In this document: positions 32,552 to 44,338 of the stretch, one piece after another
Position numbering within the stretch: position 1 is the stretch's first letter
Layout of the letters: each line of letters opens with the position of its first letter
Assembly: GCF_050947875.1 (NCBI RefSeq)
Contig: NW_027460291.1
Coordinates: 26,805,868-26,869,867 of the forward strand
Source of the DNA: Dermacentor variabilis
Lineage: Eukaryota; Arthropoda; Arachnida; Ixodida; Ixodidae
Length of the DNA: 64,000 nucleotides
Direction of reading: 5' to 3'
The notes under the pieces: generated by a model
The model's database searches: none
What the model was told of the DNA's origin: nothing
The model's input: only the letters and a program-made list of their open reading frames with translations
Made by a program: the position numbers and the translations under genes

Positions 32552-34105
32552 ATACGGGGGTTAGTCATCTGCTTCTCACAGAAAATGTCGAAGAAACGCC
32601 CACCAAAACCAGGCATATTCGTAATCTTAACTAGGCAATGCGAAGCTCCATAGAAAAAACGAAGAGTGGTATTAAAAGCTTTCAGTATTTTTCTTTACTC
32701 CAAAATGATTGCGCCCTCGTGGCTTCAATGTACATATATAGTGCAGCGTTAGCTAAAAAGCATGAATTTCCGAACTCCATGCCAAAATAAGCTTGTAAAA
32801 TTATTTAGGTGCTAGAATCCAGGGTTTGTAGCGATCCTTAAAAACCCTTTATTTCTATAATGCCAATTTCAAGGCATTGAAAACCCTTGAATTTTTAGAA
32901 GTACTGGAAAGTCCTTAAACTTATACACTTGGCTAGACTTAGCAGACGTTGCCAAGCGTTTATTGTTTCCTTCTGTGACATCCTTAAAGTTGAAATTACA
33001 AAGGAGCTGCAGATACCAGTTTTATGCACATGGAACCGGCGACAAATGTACTTGGAGGAGCAGAAGCAGGATGCTCAACAGTTGAGGCATTCGAAGAGAA
33101 GCCGTGAAAAGTAAATCGAGAGCTACAGACACAATAAAAAGAAATTAGAAATGACTATTGCTTATTTGATGGTGAAAAGGTGAGGCAACAGATGGCATCA
33201 CATACACTGTCAAACCAAACAGTATTCAAAAACTGCAAATCTTGCAGGTCCAAGTAATTAATTGTGCTATTGCAGAAAAACTTTGAGCGCTTTCTTGAAA
33301 TGCTTCCTTGTGTGCGTTTAGTATGGGCGGTGAAAGGCAAATTAGCAGTCTTTCAAATGTTTGAAATCAGTGAAATGCAATTTGTTTTGTTTTCCTTTGT
33401 TTGCATTAAAGTTAACAATGTTGTTGAAGAAATTCTTGCCTGTCCAGACTACTAAACACCTCGCACGAGGTCCTTGAAGTTACTGTGTCGGGGCCTTGAA
33501 AGTCCTTGAAAACCATTGAATTTTTTTCAATATTGCTACGAACACAGTAGAACAACTGTCATGGAGTAAAAACCTTGGCTGAACAGGGGCTTATACGCAG
33601 AGCACAAGATGACTAGAAATGCAGTAGTAGGCATAGAGGGCCCTGACAAAAATGTGCCACATCTGCTCGTCTGCCTTATGTTTCTGCTCAGACTGTCACA
33701 TTTTTAATAGAAGTGCACTTTCTATTCTACTCCAATAAACGCAACATTACCAACTCCAGTGTGGGGCAGTCCTTCAGCCATTGCAGAACTCTATCTGTAC
33801 ATCCCAGTCAGCTCTGTCATTTTTCCAGCATTGCAGTGCAAGATTTGTTAAACTCGTTTAGCAGAATATGAGCAGTATACTCTTAAATTAGCTGTTTATT
33901 TGTATGCACAAGTTCAGGTCCTCAGTTTGGTTGCATGGCAAATTGCCATACCTCAATAGATACAAGAAACAATTTTATTACAGTTTAATAAAATCGAAAC
34001 AGTAATAATCACAACAATATAATGACATAAATTTCCTTTGGTACGTATGCAGCCCATGTCTTGGCACTGTATAAATTCAACTATACATCGCAAGTACTGT
34101 GTCCT

Positions 34106-34831
34106 GACCACTATTATTCACATGTGTAAAACCATCACAGCAATTCTTCAACAAATATCACAGTGATTAGTGACATACACTTTGTAACTGCTTTACATGA
34201 GCATAATGTATACAAATGGTCCCTGGGCCACTATTTTGTAGCGATACCTTATGCCTTATTCAATGCTATTCTAATCATCAAGCACACAGGGACGCCTGAT
34301 CCCGTTGATAATGTGGGCAGACCGTCGCTCTGACCACTGGCCAAGCGCGAAAAGCCGGAAAAAGCATACAATGGGAAAAGGCATCGCTACAAAATACCAG
34401 CCCTGTTTACCTACACATGACTAGTGCCACCCGAGTACTATTACTGACAGGTGTAAAACCAAGAAAGCAGTTCTTTAAAAAAATCACAGCGATTAGTGAC
34501 GTACATGCTGTAACTTCCTTGTAAAAGCTTAATACAAACACGTGAGGACGCAGAAAGCTGGGAATACCACCGCCTCAATGCTAATTCACAAGTGTAAAAC
34601 CAACCAAGCAGTTCTTTAGAGAATATCGCAATGCTTAGTGACATACATTTTGTTACTAGCATATATAAGCTTTATACAAACATGAGAACATACACAAAGC
34701 TAGCGGTGCACCTACATAGAAGTGGGGCCATCTGAACATTATTATTTGCAAGTGCAAGCTCAACAGAACAGTTCGTTATACTGACGCACATTTTGTAACT
34801 GCCTTATACAAGCTTAGTGCAAGCACAAGAA
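34106..34831. repeat. Degenerate tandem repeat, copy 2
   Basis: Counterpart of the copy-1 array of GTGTAAAACC / GATTAGTGACATACA units. Confidence 0.65.
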
Positions 34832-35517
34832 TGTGGAAAAAAATAAATTAAAAACTAGCTCTATGCATACACAAACAGATCAACACAAATGGTAAACACC
34901 GCTTTAAGGCCCATGTGACTAAGGCAAAGAGCAGTGCTGTGCCGGTTGAAACTGCCATCCACAAAAGTATTGAGCTATGCTTAAACCACAGGCAATAAAC
35001 TGCTGAAAGAGTGCGTCTCTAACGTACCTATTTTAATTCAAATTTCTTGAATATAGGACTCTCTTGCAGATAAGGCATCTGCTGCATCTGCATGCATACA
35101 ATGCACTCAGATATAATTGGTAATAGTAATTATAAAAGGCATTAAAACTTTATAGTATGATGAAGATGCATGACTAGAAAAGTTGTCGCCCTCGTACTTG
35201 TTAAATAGGTGTAAGTACGACACGTTCTTTTTTTCCTCAATTTTTGCAATAATGGGCACCCGCGAACCTCGAACCCACACAAAAAAAGATACTGCTATGT
35301 TAATAGTATTATGAATAATTCTTTGTGAAAGCTTTTTACAGACAAGTTGCAGTGTCGTTTCTGGAGGTTGGAGCTGTATCATGCAAAATAACATGGAAAG
35401 TGGTCACATGGGAGGATGACACGGTGTCATAATGTTCGTTTCAGTTGACTCTCTTGCCCTACAAGTCGCTGCTCACTGTGCAACAGCAGTGTCTGTGATT
35501 TTGATCACACTTCTGTC

Positions 35518-35741
35518 CTATGCCATCCTTACCAGAGTTGGCGGCACATAGATACCCAAATTTCGATAGTGTTGCTTTCTCAGGTGGTTGCTTTCGATTT
35601 GCTCAATATCACTTGGCACTTCAGCTGCATCAAACTTCTTTTTTACCTCTTCAACAACAACGTCAACAATCTTACGACACCTGCGTTGTTCTTCTAGCTG
35701 CCTACAAAGATTAGTCAATCTAGCAACAACACTGACAGTCT
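35518..35741 (-). CDS. Candidate charged helical exon, copy 2
   Basis: Same as the copy-1 exon. One base differs at 35,725, changing GTA to GTT in the minus-strand frame (valine to valine). Confidence 0.4.
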
Positions 35742-35744
35742 CTA

Positions 35745-36241
35745 CTATCTTCTAATCGAGGAGAGGTGTGTCCCACCATGGTGTTCCACATTGTTGTCGC
35801 TATGTGGGCTGGCTGGGGAGGCAACAACTGTAATATGTTTGCATTTGCAAATCTTCAAGTGATGCTTGTACTGCATTATAACACCTAACCTAGTCTTGCA
35901 CTTGCTGCACAAGAACACTGGCTCACAGTCGTGGCGAAAAGCTTTTGTATGTTGAGCAAATGAGTTGTATGCACTACAAATAAAGGCACAGTGATAGCAC
36001 ACATGTTGCTCTACCAGGCCTGGTGCGGTTCCTTCTGACACTGCTACTGATGCTGACGTGCTGCTGCGTGCCTCATACACTGTTGCAGCTGCAGTAGACA
36101 TGGCAGTCTCTGAATCTATTGCTGCCGTGTCATCTGTCATGGTAACTTCAGATGGTATCGCGCTCACTTCTGCAACAGAGATGTCGTTTGCCCCTTGAGG
36201 GCTCTCGTCATCAGGGCCAATAATTTCGTAGGCATGGTCTC
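35745..36241 (-). CDS. Candidate zinc-finger exon, copy 2
   Basis: Same zinc-finger frame and splice context as copy 1, with no difference noticed. If the duplication is real the organism carries a second intact copy of this exon. Confidence 0.5.
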
Positions 36242-36560
36242 CTGCATCGAAGAACCAGTAAGAACAGCCTGAATTAATAAACATAGCTCTAAAAAGTACG
36301 GACATCAAGACTTAACCACACGCTTTGCACATCAGTGACCAGGCTTAATGAATAATACTTGCAGGAGGAGTTACACAATTGTGTGTGTGTACATTACAGC
36401 TAAGCCTCATTAGAAGAGATACTCAAGAGGCACGGGAAACATGTCTCTCGAAACCAAAAATTTTAAAACACTGAGGAGCCTGACTTGATCACCTTATTAT
36501 GCATCATCACTAAAGTATGTTTAGATATACCTGAAGGAATAATTGCTCAGGGTGGCTTAA

Positions 36561-37284
36561 AGTGCCCCTAAACCACTTCTCGACATTTTTTGAACATTTC
36601 AAGCAAACACCCGCATCGAAATCAGAATGCCATCACAATTGACGATGCCAAACGCCACAGTGCGTAGCACTGCGGGAGCACCACGACATGAAGGAAACGA
36701 CATCGTGCGCCTCTCTGGACCTATCCTGTACCCCCCAATTTTTCCTGACGTCACCAGGCTGTTTCTGATGATGTCACCAGTTTCCGGTGCTGTCGATTGG
36801 TCGAACGAAAGTGTACAACTGCCGGCAAGGCCTGCAAGCAAATGCACACACTCCTTCCTCGTCGTGTTGCTCGCGATGCCATTGTGGGCAGCTAAAGGGG
36901 GCAAAGAACAGAAACGCCAACAGAAGGGTCTCCTTATGAGGCTCTTCAGCACGAGTCACCATACAGTTCCATTGTATTGGCGAGGTCATTAGCGCCACCT
37001 CTCGCAGGACGACAGGCCAGCGCGGCAGCAACGGAGCTCGTTGGTGATGGCCTGTCCCGTAACATTTGGAGGTGTAGTAGGCGAGGAAAAGACGATACTG
37101 TCCAGATGGCGTGTACCAGATAAAAGAGTAAAATGAGCCGGGACTACTTTTCGACAATCAAACTCACGTAGCTCCACTATTACTGCACCGTTTCGAAAAA
37201 TTCTCTTGGTTACGTGTTCGTTGCCTTATCGCGTACAACTGCAACACCAGAACTAAATTTCCACCTCGGTGGTTTAGGGGCCGT
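36561..37284. mobile_element. TTAA-flanked MITE, copy 2
   Basis: Flanking TTAA at 36,557-36,560 and 37,285-37,288, with the same CCCCTAAACCAC inverted repeats as copy 1. Confidence 0.75.
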
Positions 37285-37307
37285 TTAAAGAAGACATTCA
37301 CGGCTTT

Positions 37308-37610
37308 TTAGTGACTGTAGATTGTGTTAGCTTCCTCCCAACTTCTGGAAGTTAAACACTTCACTTTGCAAGCCTTGTTGCTGGCGGTACCTTGAGGTGC
37401 TCCTAGATGCTCGTCAGCTTCAACTGCCGACACTTTCTGCCCTGCACTGTCCTCGTTGCCCTCCTTTTCTAGTTCATGCTTAAAGAGACATGCGCAATTG
37501 ACTTGTGTGAGGATTGCTTGACCTTTACGCCCTTCGGAGCACACAAGGTGCATGAAGTGAATGTGTCTGGGTTGTGTCCCTTCGAAGTAGTGAATACTTA
37601 AAAAGTCATC
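37308..37610 (-). CDS. Candidate coding exon, unidentified, copy 2
   Basis: Counterpart of the copy-1 frame ending at 23,377; no change noticed. Confidence 0.35.
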   Translation of the reverse strand, partial: DDFLSIHYFEGTQPRHIHFMHLVCSEGRKGQAILTQVNCACLFKHELEKEGNEDSAGQKVSAVEADEHLGAPQGTASNKACKVKCLTSRSWEEANTIYSH

Positions 37611-38299
37611 CTTAGTAACAAAGGTGTCTCTTGTATACAGTATTGTTAACGTGGCAAACAAACATAGGAAAACCAACCAAACCATTTTCAGATGTCTCTT
37701 ACAACCAAGTGCATCTTGTAATGAGATTCTACTGTACTGAATATTTTTCATCTACGGATCATCTGCATGTGCATATAGTCACAAAGACATGTTGTGTGGA
37801 ATGGTGAATCAGGAAACTGCTCGTACTCTTACTTTTTGTCCTTAACATAAGCAGCTGATAACAATATGATAAAAAAGCAGGCAATGAGGCCAGGATGAAA
37901 CATAATCCTTCAGCTCTAACCACTTTTTTGGGCCCACATCATTCCCTCATATGACATAGGAAACAACTTGATTGCAGTAATGGCTGCATGTGATCTGAGT
38001 TGATTGAAACAAAAAATATGTAAGGTTGTCCTGCATGTAATTTTATCCTGCTGGCGATCCTGGCTGCACAATGCTTCTCATGCTTTTTGGCATAATTCCT
38101 TTCTTTTCCACTCCACTCTTTTTTCTCCCCTTTTCCTTCCCCCTTGTGTAAAATAGCACACCTGAAGTATCAAATCTGTTGAATTAATGTCTGTATCAAA
38201 CCTGTTAACATGTGGGCTTCTCTGTGGTCTGTGTTGTAATTTTGCGCTGTACAAGTCAATTCAATATGAAAGAAGGAACGTCCATGCCTTTAGTTTAAT

Positions 38300-38302
<3 letters not shown>

Positions 38303-38370
<68 letters not shown>
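38303..38370. repeat. (TA)n microsatellite, 68 bp
   Basis: Three TA units longer than the copy-1 tract. It is the point where the copy offset changes from 13,931 to 13,937. Confidence 0.98.
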
Positions 38371-38373
<3 letters not shown>

Positions 38374-39708
38374 TCTCTCATATTTTGTAATATATGTACA
38401 TTTAGGAGTGCGTGCATGCTCTTCTCCCCTGCTCCAGTGACGAAAAGGAGAGCCTTTTTATGTACCATAGTAAAATATGCAAAGGTTTTCGCTGTGCCCA
38501 TTACATCACTTATATGGATCTGTCACAATACAGAGTAGCAGTGGTTCATCCCACCATAACTATAAATTAGCACATAACGACGTGCTGTGAAACAGCTGTT
38601 GCAAAGCCGCTGGTGCTGGCAATTTCCGCAGCACTGCAGTGGTACAGCCGAGTGCCACCTGTATAGTGACAAATGCATATGCATGTTAGCAACTCAGTAG
38701 CTGCTGATGGTTTCACTAGCTTTACGCTACACAATAACGTAATCTAGTCAACTTTGTTGGAACAAATGCACATAATTAGGACATCATTTAAACACTAACA
38801 CCAATAATTGCCTCCACTCTCTCACTCATTAAGGGATAATACTACTGAAACATCGGTGGAGAGCTCAGATTAACACAGCCCATAAAGGACAAGCTTTCTT
38901 TGAGGAAAACAGCTATAACAGCGGTTAGTTTTCTTGATCATGTTATGTGCTAGCTTCGATTTAAATGTCATGCAGTACTATAAAATATGAAGTGCCGCAT
39001 TTCTAGCAGCAGAAGGCGTCGTCAGCCTCATGGTACAACTCATTTTTGCACTGTTTGTGTCAGTGAGCCGACACATACACAGAAAACCGAATTCACACAT
39101 ACATATACAGTGCCAAATGCACTTCTGAAAACGCAGCCACCAGTTCCAATGCTGCTGAAAGGAAAGGTTATATAGAGTGCGAGACTGCATGGAACTACCA
39201 CTTATGACTGTAAGTGTATGATCTGCTGATTGGAGAGGTAGCCACATGCTATTTCTAGTCTCTTTTAGATGCATTACTAAAGGATGAATTAAAATCTATT
39301 CATAAGTCACGAATTCAGGCATCCACAGTTTGGCTAAATAACTTGTGAGAAAAACACAGGTTGACCTGGAATAGCAAACTTTTTTCCTGCTGCAAAACTT
39401 TCCTTCGAATTAATGAACTAACTTTACAGCGTCATATATATTGCGTTTCTCGCAACTACTTGCCGGCCGTGGCAGGTTAGTGTTTATATCTGACTCATTG
39501 GGCGACAATACTGCCAAACACAAATGCTTCACGAACACGAAAACACGTCCCTCGCAGAGAATAGCAACCATATATGCCTCTGTGAGACATGATCGCACCT
39601 TTGTGGTCAAAATGTACATTAGAACGACATCACCATCTCATTAAAAAAGCCTCAGTACAAGGCAGCAGCCAACTGCATAATGTGAAATTGCAACTGCTGT
39701 CCACTTAC

Positions 39709-39776
39709 TGGTGGCCTTGTTTGAGTCACTTCTGGCACTTGACTGGGTGCTGAGAAATGCACGTCCTGGATGGTCC
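39709..39776 (-). CDS. Candidate 68-bp internal exon, copy 2
   Basis: Same acceptor TTTTGTAG and donor GTAAGT as in copy 1. Confidence 0.45.
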
Positions 39777-40239
39777 CTACAAAACATACAGGGTTATATC
39801 AAATGTTGAAAATATATATACGACGGCGTTTCATAAGTGGCAAAACAAATGAGTAAACTAATAAACAACTGTAATGTAAACAGAGTACACATCATTGATA
39901 GGCTGTGAACTGGTAATGCATTACGCGAAAAACCTAATGCATAGGAAAGACTATATGTATACACACGAAGTTGACACACAATTTAATTCGCTCTAGGTTT
40001 TCCGTGCAATTTAATATATTCAAATTATTATGTCTCGTGGTTAGAGCGAAATTATTGTAAGTTACGCACCAAGTTATGTAGCCTGGAAAAATTTTTTTAA
40101 GATGCACTTGTGCGTGCTTCGAATGAGTAGCGTTGTAAAATTTACGTACACGGCATTTAACATAGTTGCTGAACACGGATTTCCTTTGCCCTGTGTCATG
40201 TACAGTGAGCTACATACATCCCCCCCCTTATTGTACCAG

Positions 40240-41956
40240 CCATACTGCGTGCCACTGCACCTATACGCACGTCAGTAAACCTCACGACACAGAAATAAAA
40301 AAGAAGCGCCAATCTCCCATGCCTGCATGTTGTACTGGGCCTAACCTAACAAGCGTGGGCTGTTGCTTTTTATAGTAAACACAGGTACAGTGCTCATTGC
40401 AAGTATGTATCATGTCACTAAGCAAATATGCAATTTCATTGCACCACTATTTTTTTATCACATGGATGTATCTGTTGAGAGGCAAGAAAAAAAGCAGTCA
40501 CTTCTCAGAACTAATCAGCTTTCTAAAACACATCTCTAACTTTTCAATGACACTTGCTGCTATGTGTTTGTATCCAGAGAGCATACTTGATTTGACTTTC
40601 CAATCAGAGACATTACATAAATATACCATGTTAAGATGACTGCCTAGAGCACGTGAGAATTTTTACCTTGGTGTAACATACTGTATCTTGATTTGGTTGA
40701 CATTTGGTCAAATGGTACACCCAATATACCCACATACTAGTTTTTGTGTCCAAATTGAATGCCATTGTATTTAGATTTTTCTGGCAGTCGCTCCTCTGCA
40801 CTACGTGAAGTCGCGCTGCACTGGCTCTTTCACATACTCGTGCCCTTGCAGCTGCCTTCTTGCGTTATATAAAGCGGGTGCCTGAAAAATATTGGGTGCA
40901 AACGTCAACACAAGGGCATGGTGCAAAACAACATCAATACAGTCAAGGCCATGACAATAAAAGAAAGTTCATCCTTTTTTGTCACCAATGTTAGAATACT
41001 CCTGCTAATAAATAGAATATTGGTCATTTTCAGGCGTCATAGGTCTGGCATAAATCTGGTGTATCGCAAACACCACTTTGACACATCCTAAGCACGTGCC
41101 CAGTGTGCCCCCCGCACCATCCCTGGTTGTGCCACTGCTGAAGCCATAATTTGAGGATCATAGCTGCAAACATGATGCTCAGTAGGGATCCAAATATTGT
41201 CCTTCAGTTGAATGGATATATGGATGTGCCTATATAAAAGAGCAACAAGGCTTGTTATGGCAAGCTTACCCACATTTCAATACTAACAGGAAAGTACACT
41301 GCGGCCTGCATCTAAGCTTACTAAAAGGCATGAACTTATTTTCATTTATGAGGTGCGCAATGGAGTTCATTTTTGACAGACTCGACAACTGCTGCAGTTT
41401 GAAATCTAGCATTTTAGATTCTTCAAGGCATGTAAAAGTTGCAGTTAAACCGCAGTTATTAGTTTATTAGACCAACTTATTGTTCTGTGTACGACAGATG
41501 ACTGGTAACACGGAATTAAAGCAACATTTTATTCTGATATTTTATTTCTCTACTAAAAATATTCAAGCGATAAAAACATATTGATCTGCCATGCAGTAGC
41601 AAAATGCACACATTACGCTTGTTACCCCCAGAGGAGGGCTGATTTAGCTGTTCACATGACATAACTCTGACACGCCAACCCATATTAGTACCCGAGCAAA
41701 TGCACAGGCATGTCCAAAACAATAAGCGTATGCAAAGCGAACCTGCAATTGTAATTCCACACAGCAGCCGTTATATTCGATGCCGATGCATAACTAGCTG
41801 CTCGACAATTCACCGAGTTCGTAGACATAAGCATCCTTTGAGTTTTGCACCGTGCTCGAAAACCGCAACAGGAGACAAAACCAGACCTATAAGCACACCA
41901 TTTGAATACATGAGCAAAAACAGTTCAGTCTTACGGATAAACACTGTGAGAGCGAC
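40240..41956. other. No gene recognised
   Basis: Single-copy-looking AT-rich flank to the right of the duplication. Open frames of 60-86 codons show no domain or splice support. Confidence 0.45.
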
Positions 41957-42415
41957 TTAGTGCACGGCGGCGACGAGCGACGGCTTCGAGCGACAAAACA
42001 GGCCGTCGCTTGAACAGATGGCTCGGTTCTGGAAATCTAGAAATCGTCGCTCGTCGCCCGGAAGTGCTATGAGCGACGAGCCAATAGCGCGAAACCGGAA
42101 CTGGATGTAGTACATGGCTCAAGTACTACCGATTGTCTCGCGGAACGAGCAAATGATCAAATTTTTATACGTGTCAGGATGAGAACCTACTGCAAGACCT
42201 CCGGAAATATTTTATGCTACTTTTTATAGTAAAATACATCAACGTAAATTACTCAAGCAAGCATCACACGTGATTGCAGCCCTCATACCGGCAACACCGG
42301 GGAGGCATCGCTCAAAATCGTCGCTCGCACGGAGTACGACTTGTAGGCGACGAGCGAACGCGACAGCCATCTCCATCGCGTCGCTTGTAGCTACCGCGCG
42401 CAAGATCGCTTATAT
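41957..42415. repeat. Repeat dense in CGACGAGCGAC in both orientations
   Basis: GCGACGAGCGAC or its complement GTCGCTCGTCGC occurs near 41,970, 42,046, 42,076, 42,318 and 42,348, and a related TCGCGTCGCTTG near 42,377. Two blocks (41,957-42,095 and 42,300-42,415) share TCGCTCGTCGCC followed 15-20 nt later by GAGCGACG, with the second block inverted. The layout suggests a non-autonomous DNA element, but I could not fix termini or a target duplication. Confidence 0.5.
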
Positions 42416-43389
42416 GGTATTTATACTTTTTTCGGCTAAAAACATGGATTCCTCATGCGTTTTCAGTAAGTTCAAGATAACGCGCCCAATTGAACTCTTG
42501 CAGCATGCAGCTGAAAGCCTGCGGCAAAGTTTCTAACTAGCACTGGTGCTGCACGTAACTTCAGTGGTCGCAGATTCCGCCTGGGCGAGGCACCGTCAAG
42601 CGCGCGGCTTATTTGTAACAAAAACATCCTGCCAGCAAAATGACGCCTTCTGTTATGTGATTCCTTATTTCATCAGCGTTCCGTATTAGTAGACTGCCAA
42701 ACTGAATGAATTCAAACACACAAAACGCACGCTATCCCTCTCCGCATAGGCTCGGAATCACGGGCTGGTGAACAAACCATTTTAAGCGTCCTCTCGCCTG
42801 CGTCTTATTGAACATACCATAGTTCTGGCAGCGTTTGCGATTTTCAAAGCTCTTACGGATAACGGCAAAGTGATAAAATCACATGCAGTTATCGCGGCGA
42901 CTGGCTTTTTCGATTGACATCGACAGACACAGCGCGTATGCGTAGTCCGTTGTCAATCGCGTCGGCTAAGCGCAGCGACGACTTCCTGGCGATAGCATGT
43001 CATATACGGAGAATGTGCACCTAAGTTAGAAATCACCTACCGCGGAGGATTTGTTCTTATATCCAAGGCATGACGAACGACTGTCGTGTTTTCGGGGCGA
43101 CGCGAGATGGCTGACACACGATCTCCCTTGGAAGGCCTTCGTTGCTGCTCGCTGGACGGATCATGTTTTTCCGGTGCTGAGTTGTTCCGCGAACTTGAGT
43201 GCGCGCGCGCGCTGGAGCAACTCCGAGTGAAAAAAGTAGAGCGCTCGTTACGCGTCCCTTTGAACTGCGGCGGCCTGTTCTCTTAGAAGCAAAACGATGC
43301 GTTATTTGCTGAGCGTGCATGAGTGATACATTGCCATGTTCGGGGCCAGCCACCTACAGTGGAAGCAGACGATTACGCTACGTTTTGTT
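42416..43389. other. No gene recognised
   Basis: No domain-bearing ORF, RNA or clear repeat boundary; composition is mixed, with a short (CG)n near 43,201-43,210. Confidence 0.4.
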
Positions 43390-43586
43390 CTGCATTGCCG
43401 CAAGAGTAGAACGGGTATTCTACTCTCTCTGAAGGGAAGATTGAAAAGCACATTTCACCCTCTCGTTGGTGACAGAGCGAACAATGCATTTCACTCTTCT
43501 CGACATTTTGCGAGAGTAAAACAACGATTTGAAGAGTAAATCGGCCGCTTCACTCCTCCGGTACCCTTCCTAGTTTTTAGAGTGTA
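43390..43586. mobile_element. ACTCTC/GAGAGTA-rich repeat abutting the tRNA array
   Basis: Contains TTCTACTCTCTCTGAAGGG, TTTCACTCTTCTCG, GCGAGAGTAAAAC and ends CTAGTTTTTAGAGTG. In reverse complement this matches the style and terminus (CACTCTAAAAA) of the elements at 13,167 and 27,098. The tRNA-unit array starts at the next bases, so this element truncates or borders it. Confidence 0.5.
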
Positions 43587-43631
43587 TGCTCTTTCTGTTA
43601 AATGGGACCAAAATAAAATGAAGGAAACATG

Positions 43632-43703
43632 TAGCAGAGCGTGGTTTCAATCCACAGGCCTCTAGGATATGGTCTCAGCACGCTCCCGCTGTGCCACTCT
43701 GCT
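43632..43703 (-). pseudogene. Initiator tRNA-Met-like sequence, unit 1
   Basis: The 72-nt minus-strand sequence follows eukaryotic initiator tRNA-Met from AGCAGAGTGGCACAGCGGGA to CCACGCTCTGCTA, with anticodon CAT in loop ACCATAT. The acceptor stem is perfect; one anticodon-stem pair is lost. Probably not functional. Confidence 0.75.
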
Positions 43704-43890
43704 GCTCCTGCATGCTATGTATATTTGCTTATATTTGTAATAAACGAGAGTTTTTTTTTAGGGCGAGAAACATGAGCGTGTAGCGCAAGAGACCATTCCT
43801 CGGAGGGCAATTAGGCCTATAAGACACCAAATTACTGCGCTGATAAGCTCTTTCTCTTAAAGTGGACTAAAATAAAATGAAGGCAACATG

Positions 43891-43962
43891 TAGCAGAGCG
43901 TGGTTTCCATTCACAGGCCTCTGGGTTATGGGCCCAGCACGCTCACGCTGTGCCACTCTGCT
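43891..43962 (-). pseudogene. Initiator tRNA-Met-like sequence, unit 2
   Basis: Acceptor and anticodon arms are intact (CTGGGCCCATAACCCAG), but the T arm reads TGTGAATGGAAACCACG, losing a pair and the invariant C of the B box. Probably a pseudogene. Confidence 0.75.
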
Positions 43963-44151
43963 GTTCCTGCATGCTATGTAAATTTGCTTATATTTGTAAT
44001 AAACGAGAGTAATTTTTTTTAGGGCGAGAAACACGGGCGTGTAGCGCAAGAGATCATTCCTCGGAGGGCAATTAGGACTATAAGACACCAAATTACTGCG
44101 CTGATAAGCCCTTTCCGTTAAATTGGACAAAAATAAAATAAAGGAAACATG

Positions 44152-44223
44152 TAGCAGAGCGTGGTTTTGATCCACGGACCTCTGGGTTATGGGCCCAGCA
44201 CGCTCCCGCAGCGCCACCCTGCT
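44152..44223 (-). tRNA. Initiator tRNA-Met-like sequence downstream of LINE 1
   Basis: All four stems can form (one G-U in the acceptor) and the anticodon is CAT, but the T loop has ATCAAAA in place of ATCGAAA. It directly follows the A-rich 3' end of LINE 1, so its first 14 nt are the 3' copy of the target duplication. It begins AGCAGGGTGGCGCT, two differences from the 5' copy AGCAGAGTGGCGCA. Confidence 0.55.
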
Positions 44224-44338
44224 TTTTTTTTCTTCATTACCTTCTTGGTACATGACACAATGAGAGACATACAGAACACTAATATCGCTTTACAAGTAGA
44301 AGATGCGAGCGGTGCACTGGCCAGCTCACACCAAAGGA

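Larger units (their letters stand above)
26303..40239 (+). repeat. Tandem segmental duplication, copy 2 (13,937 bp)
   Basis: Starts at CTTTCTGATTATGAGG, directly after copy 1, and ends at TTGTACCAG, where the unduplicated flank CCATACTGCGTG begins. Differences from copy 1 that I could see: T at 29,560, A at 31,076, A at 35,725, and a longer (TA)n. Features of copy 1 recur at +13,931 (before the TA tract) or +13,937 (after). Stretches not listed separately for this copy hold the same unremarkable sequence as in copy 1. Confidence 0.95.
43588..44223 (-). repeat. tRNA-iMet unit array, three units
   Basis: Three head-to-tail units of about 260 bp (72-nt tRNA-like sequence plus about 188-nt spacer). 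Spacers share ATAAAACGAGAG-type strings, a T-run (A-run on the tRNA strand), GGGCGAGAAACA, CAATTAGG-CTATAAGACACC and AATTACTGCGCTGATAAG. The same spacer precedes every LINE insertion further right. Tandem periodicity argues for an amplified tRNA gene unit; an A-run in each spacer leaves a tandem SINE-like origin open. Confidence 0.8.

Noticed and set aside
12372..40239. A giant LTR-type or composite mobile element
   Set aside because: The two copies are directly adjacent with nothing between them and the left edge cuts a SINE, which fits a tandem duplication.
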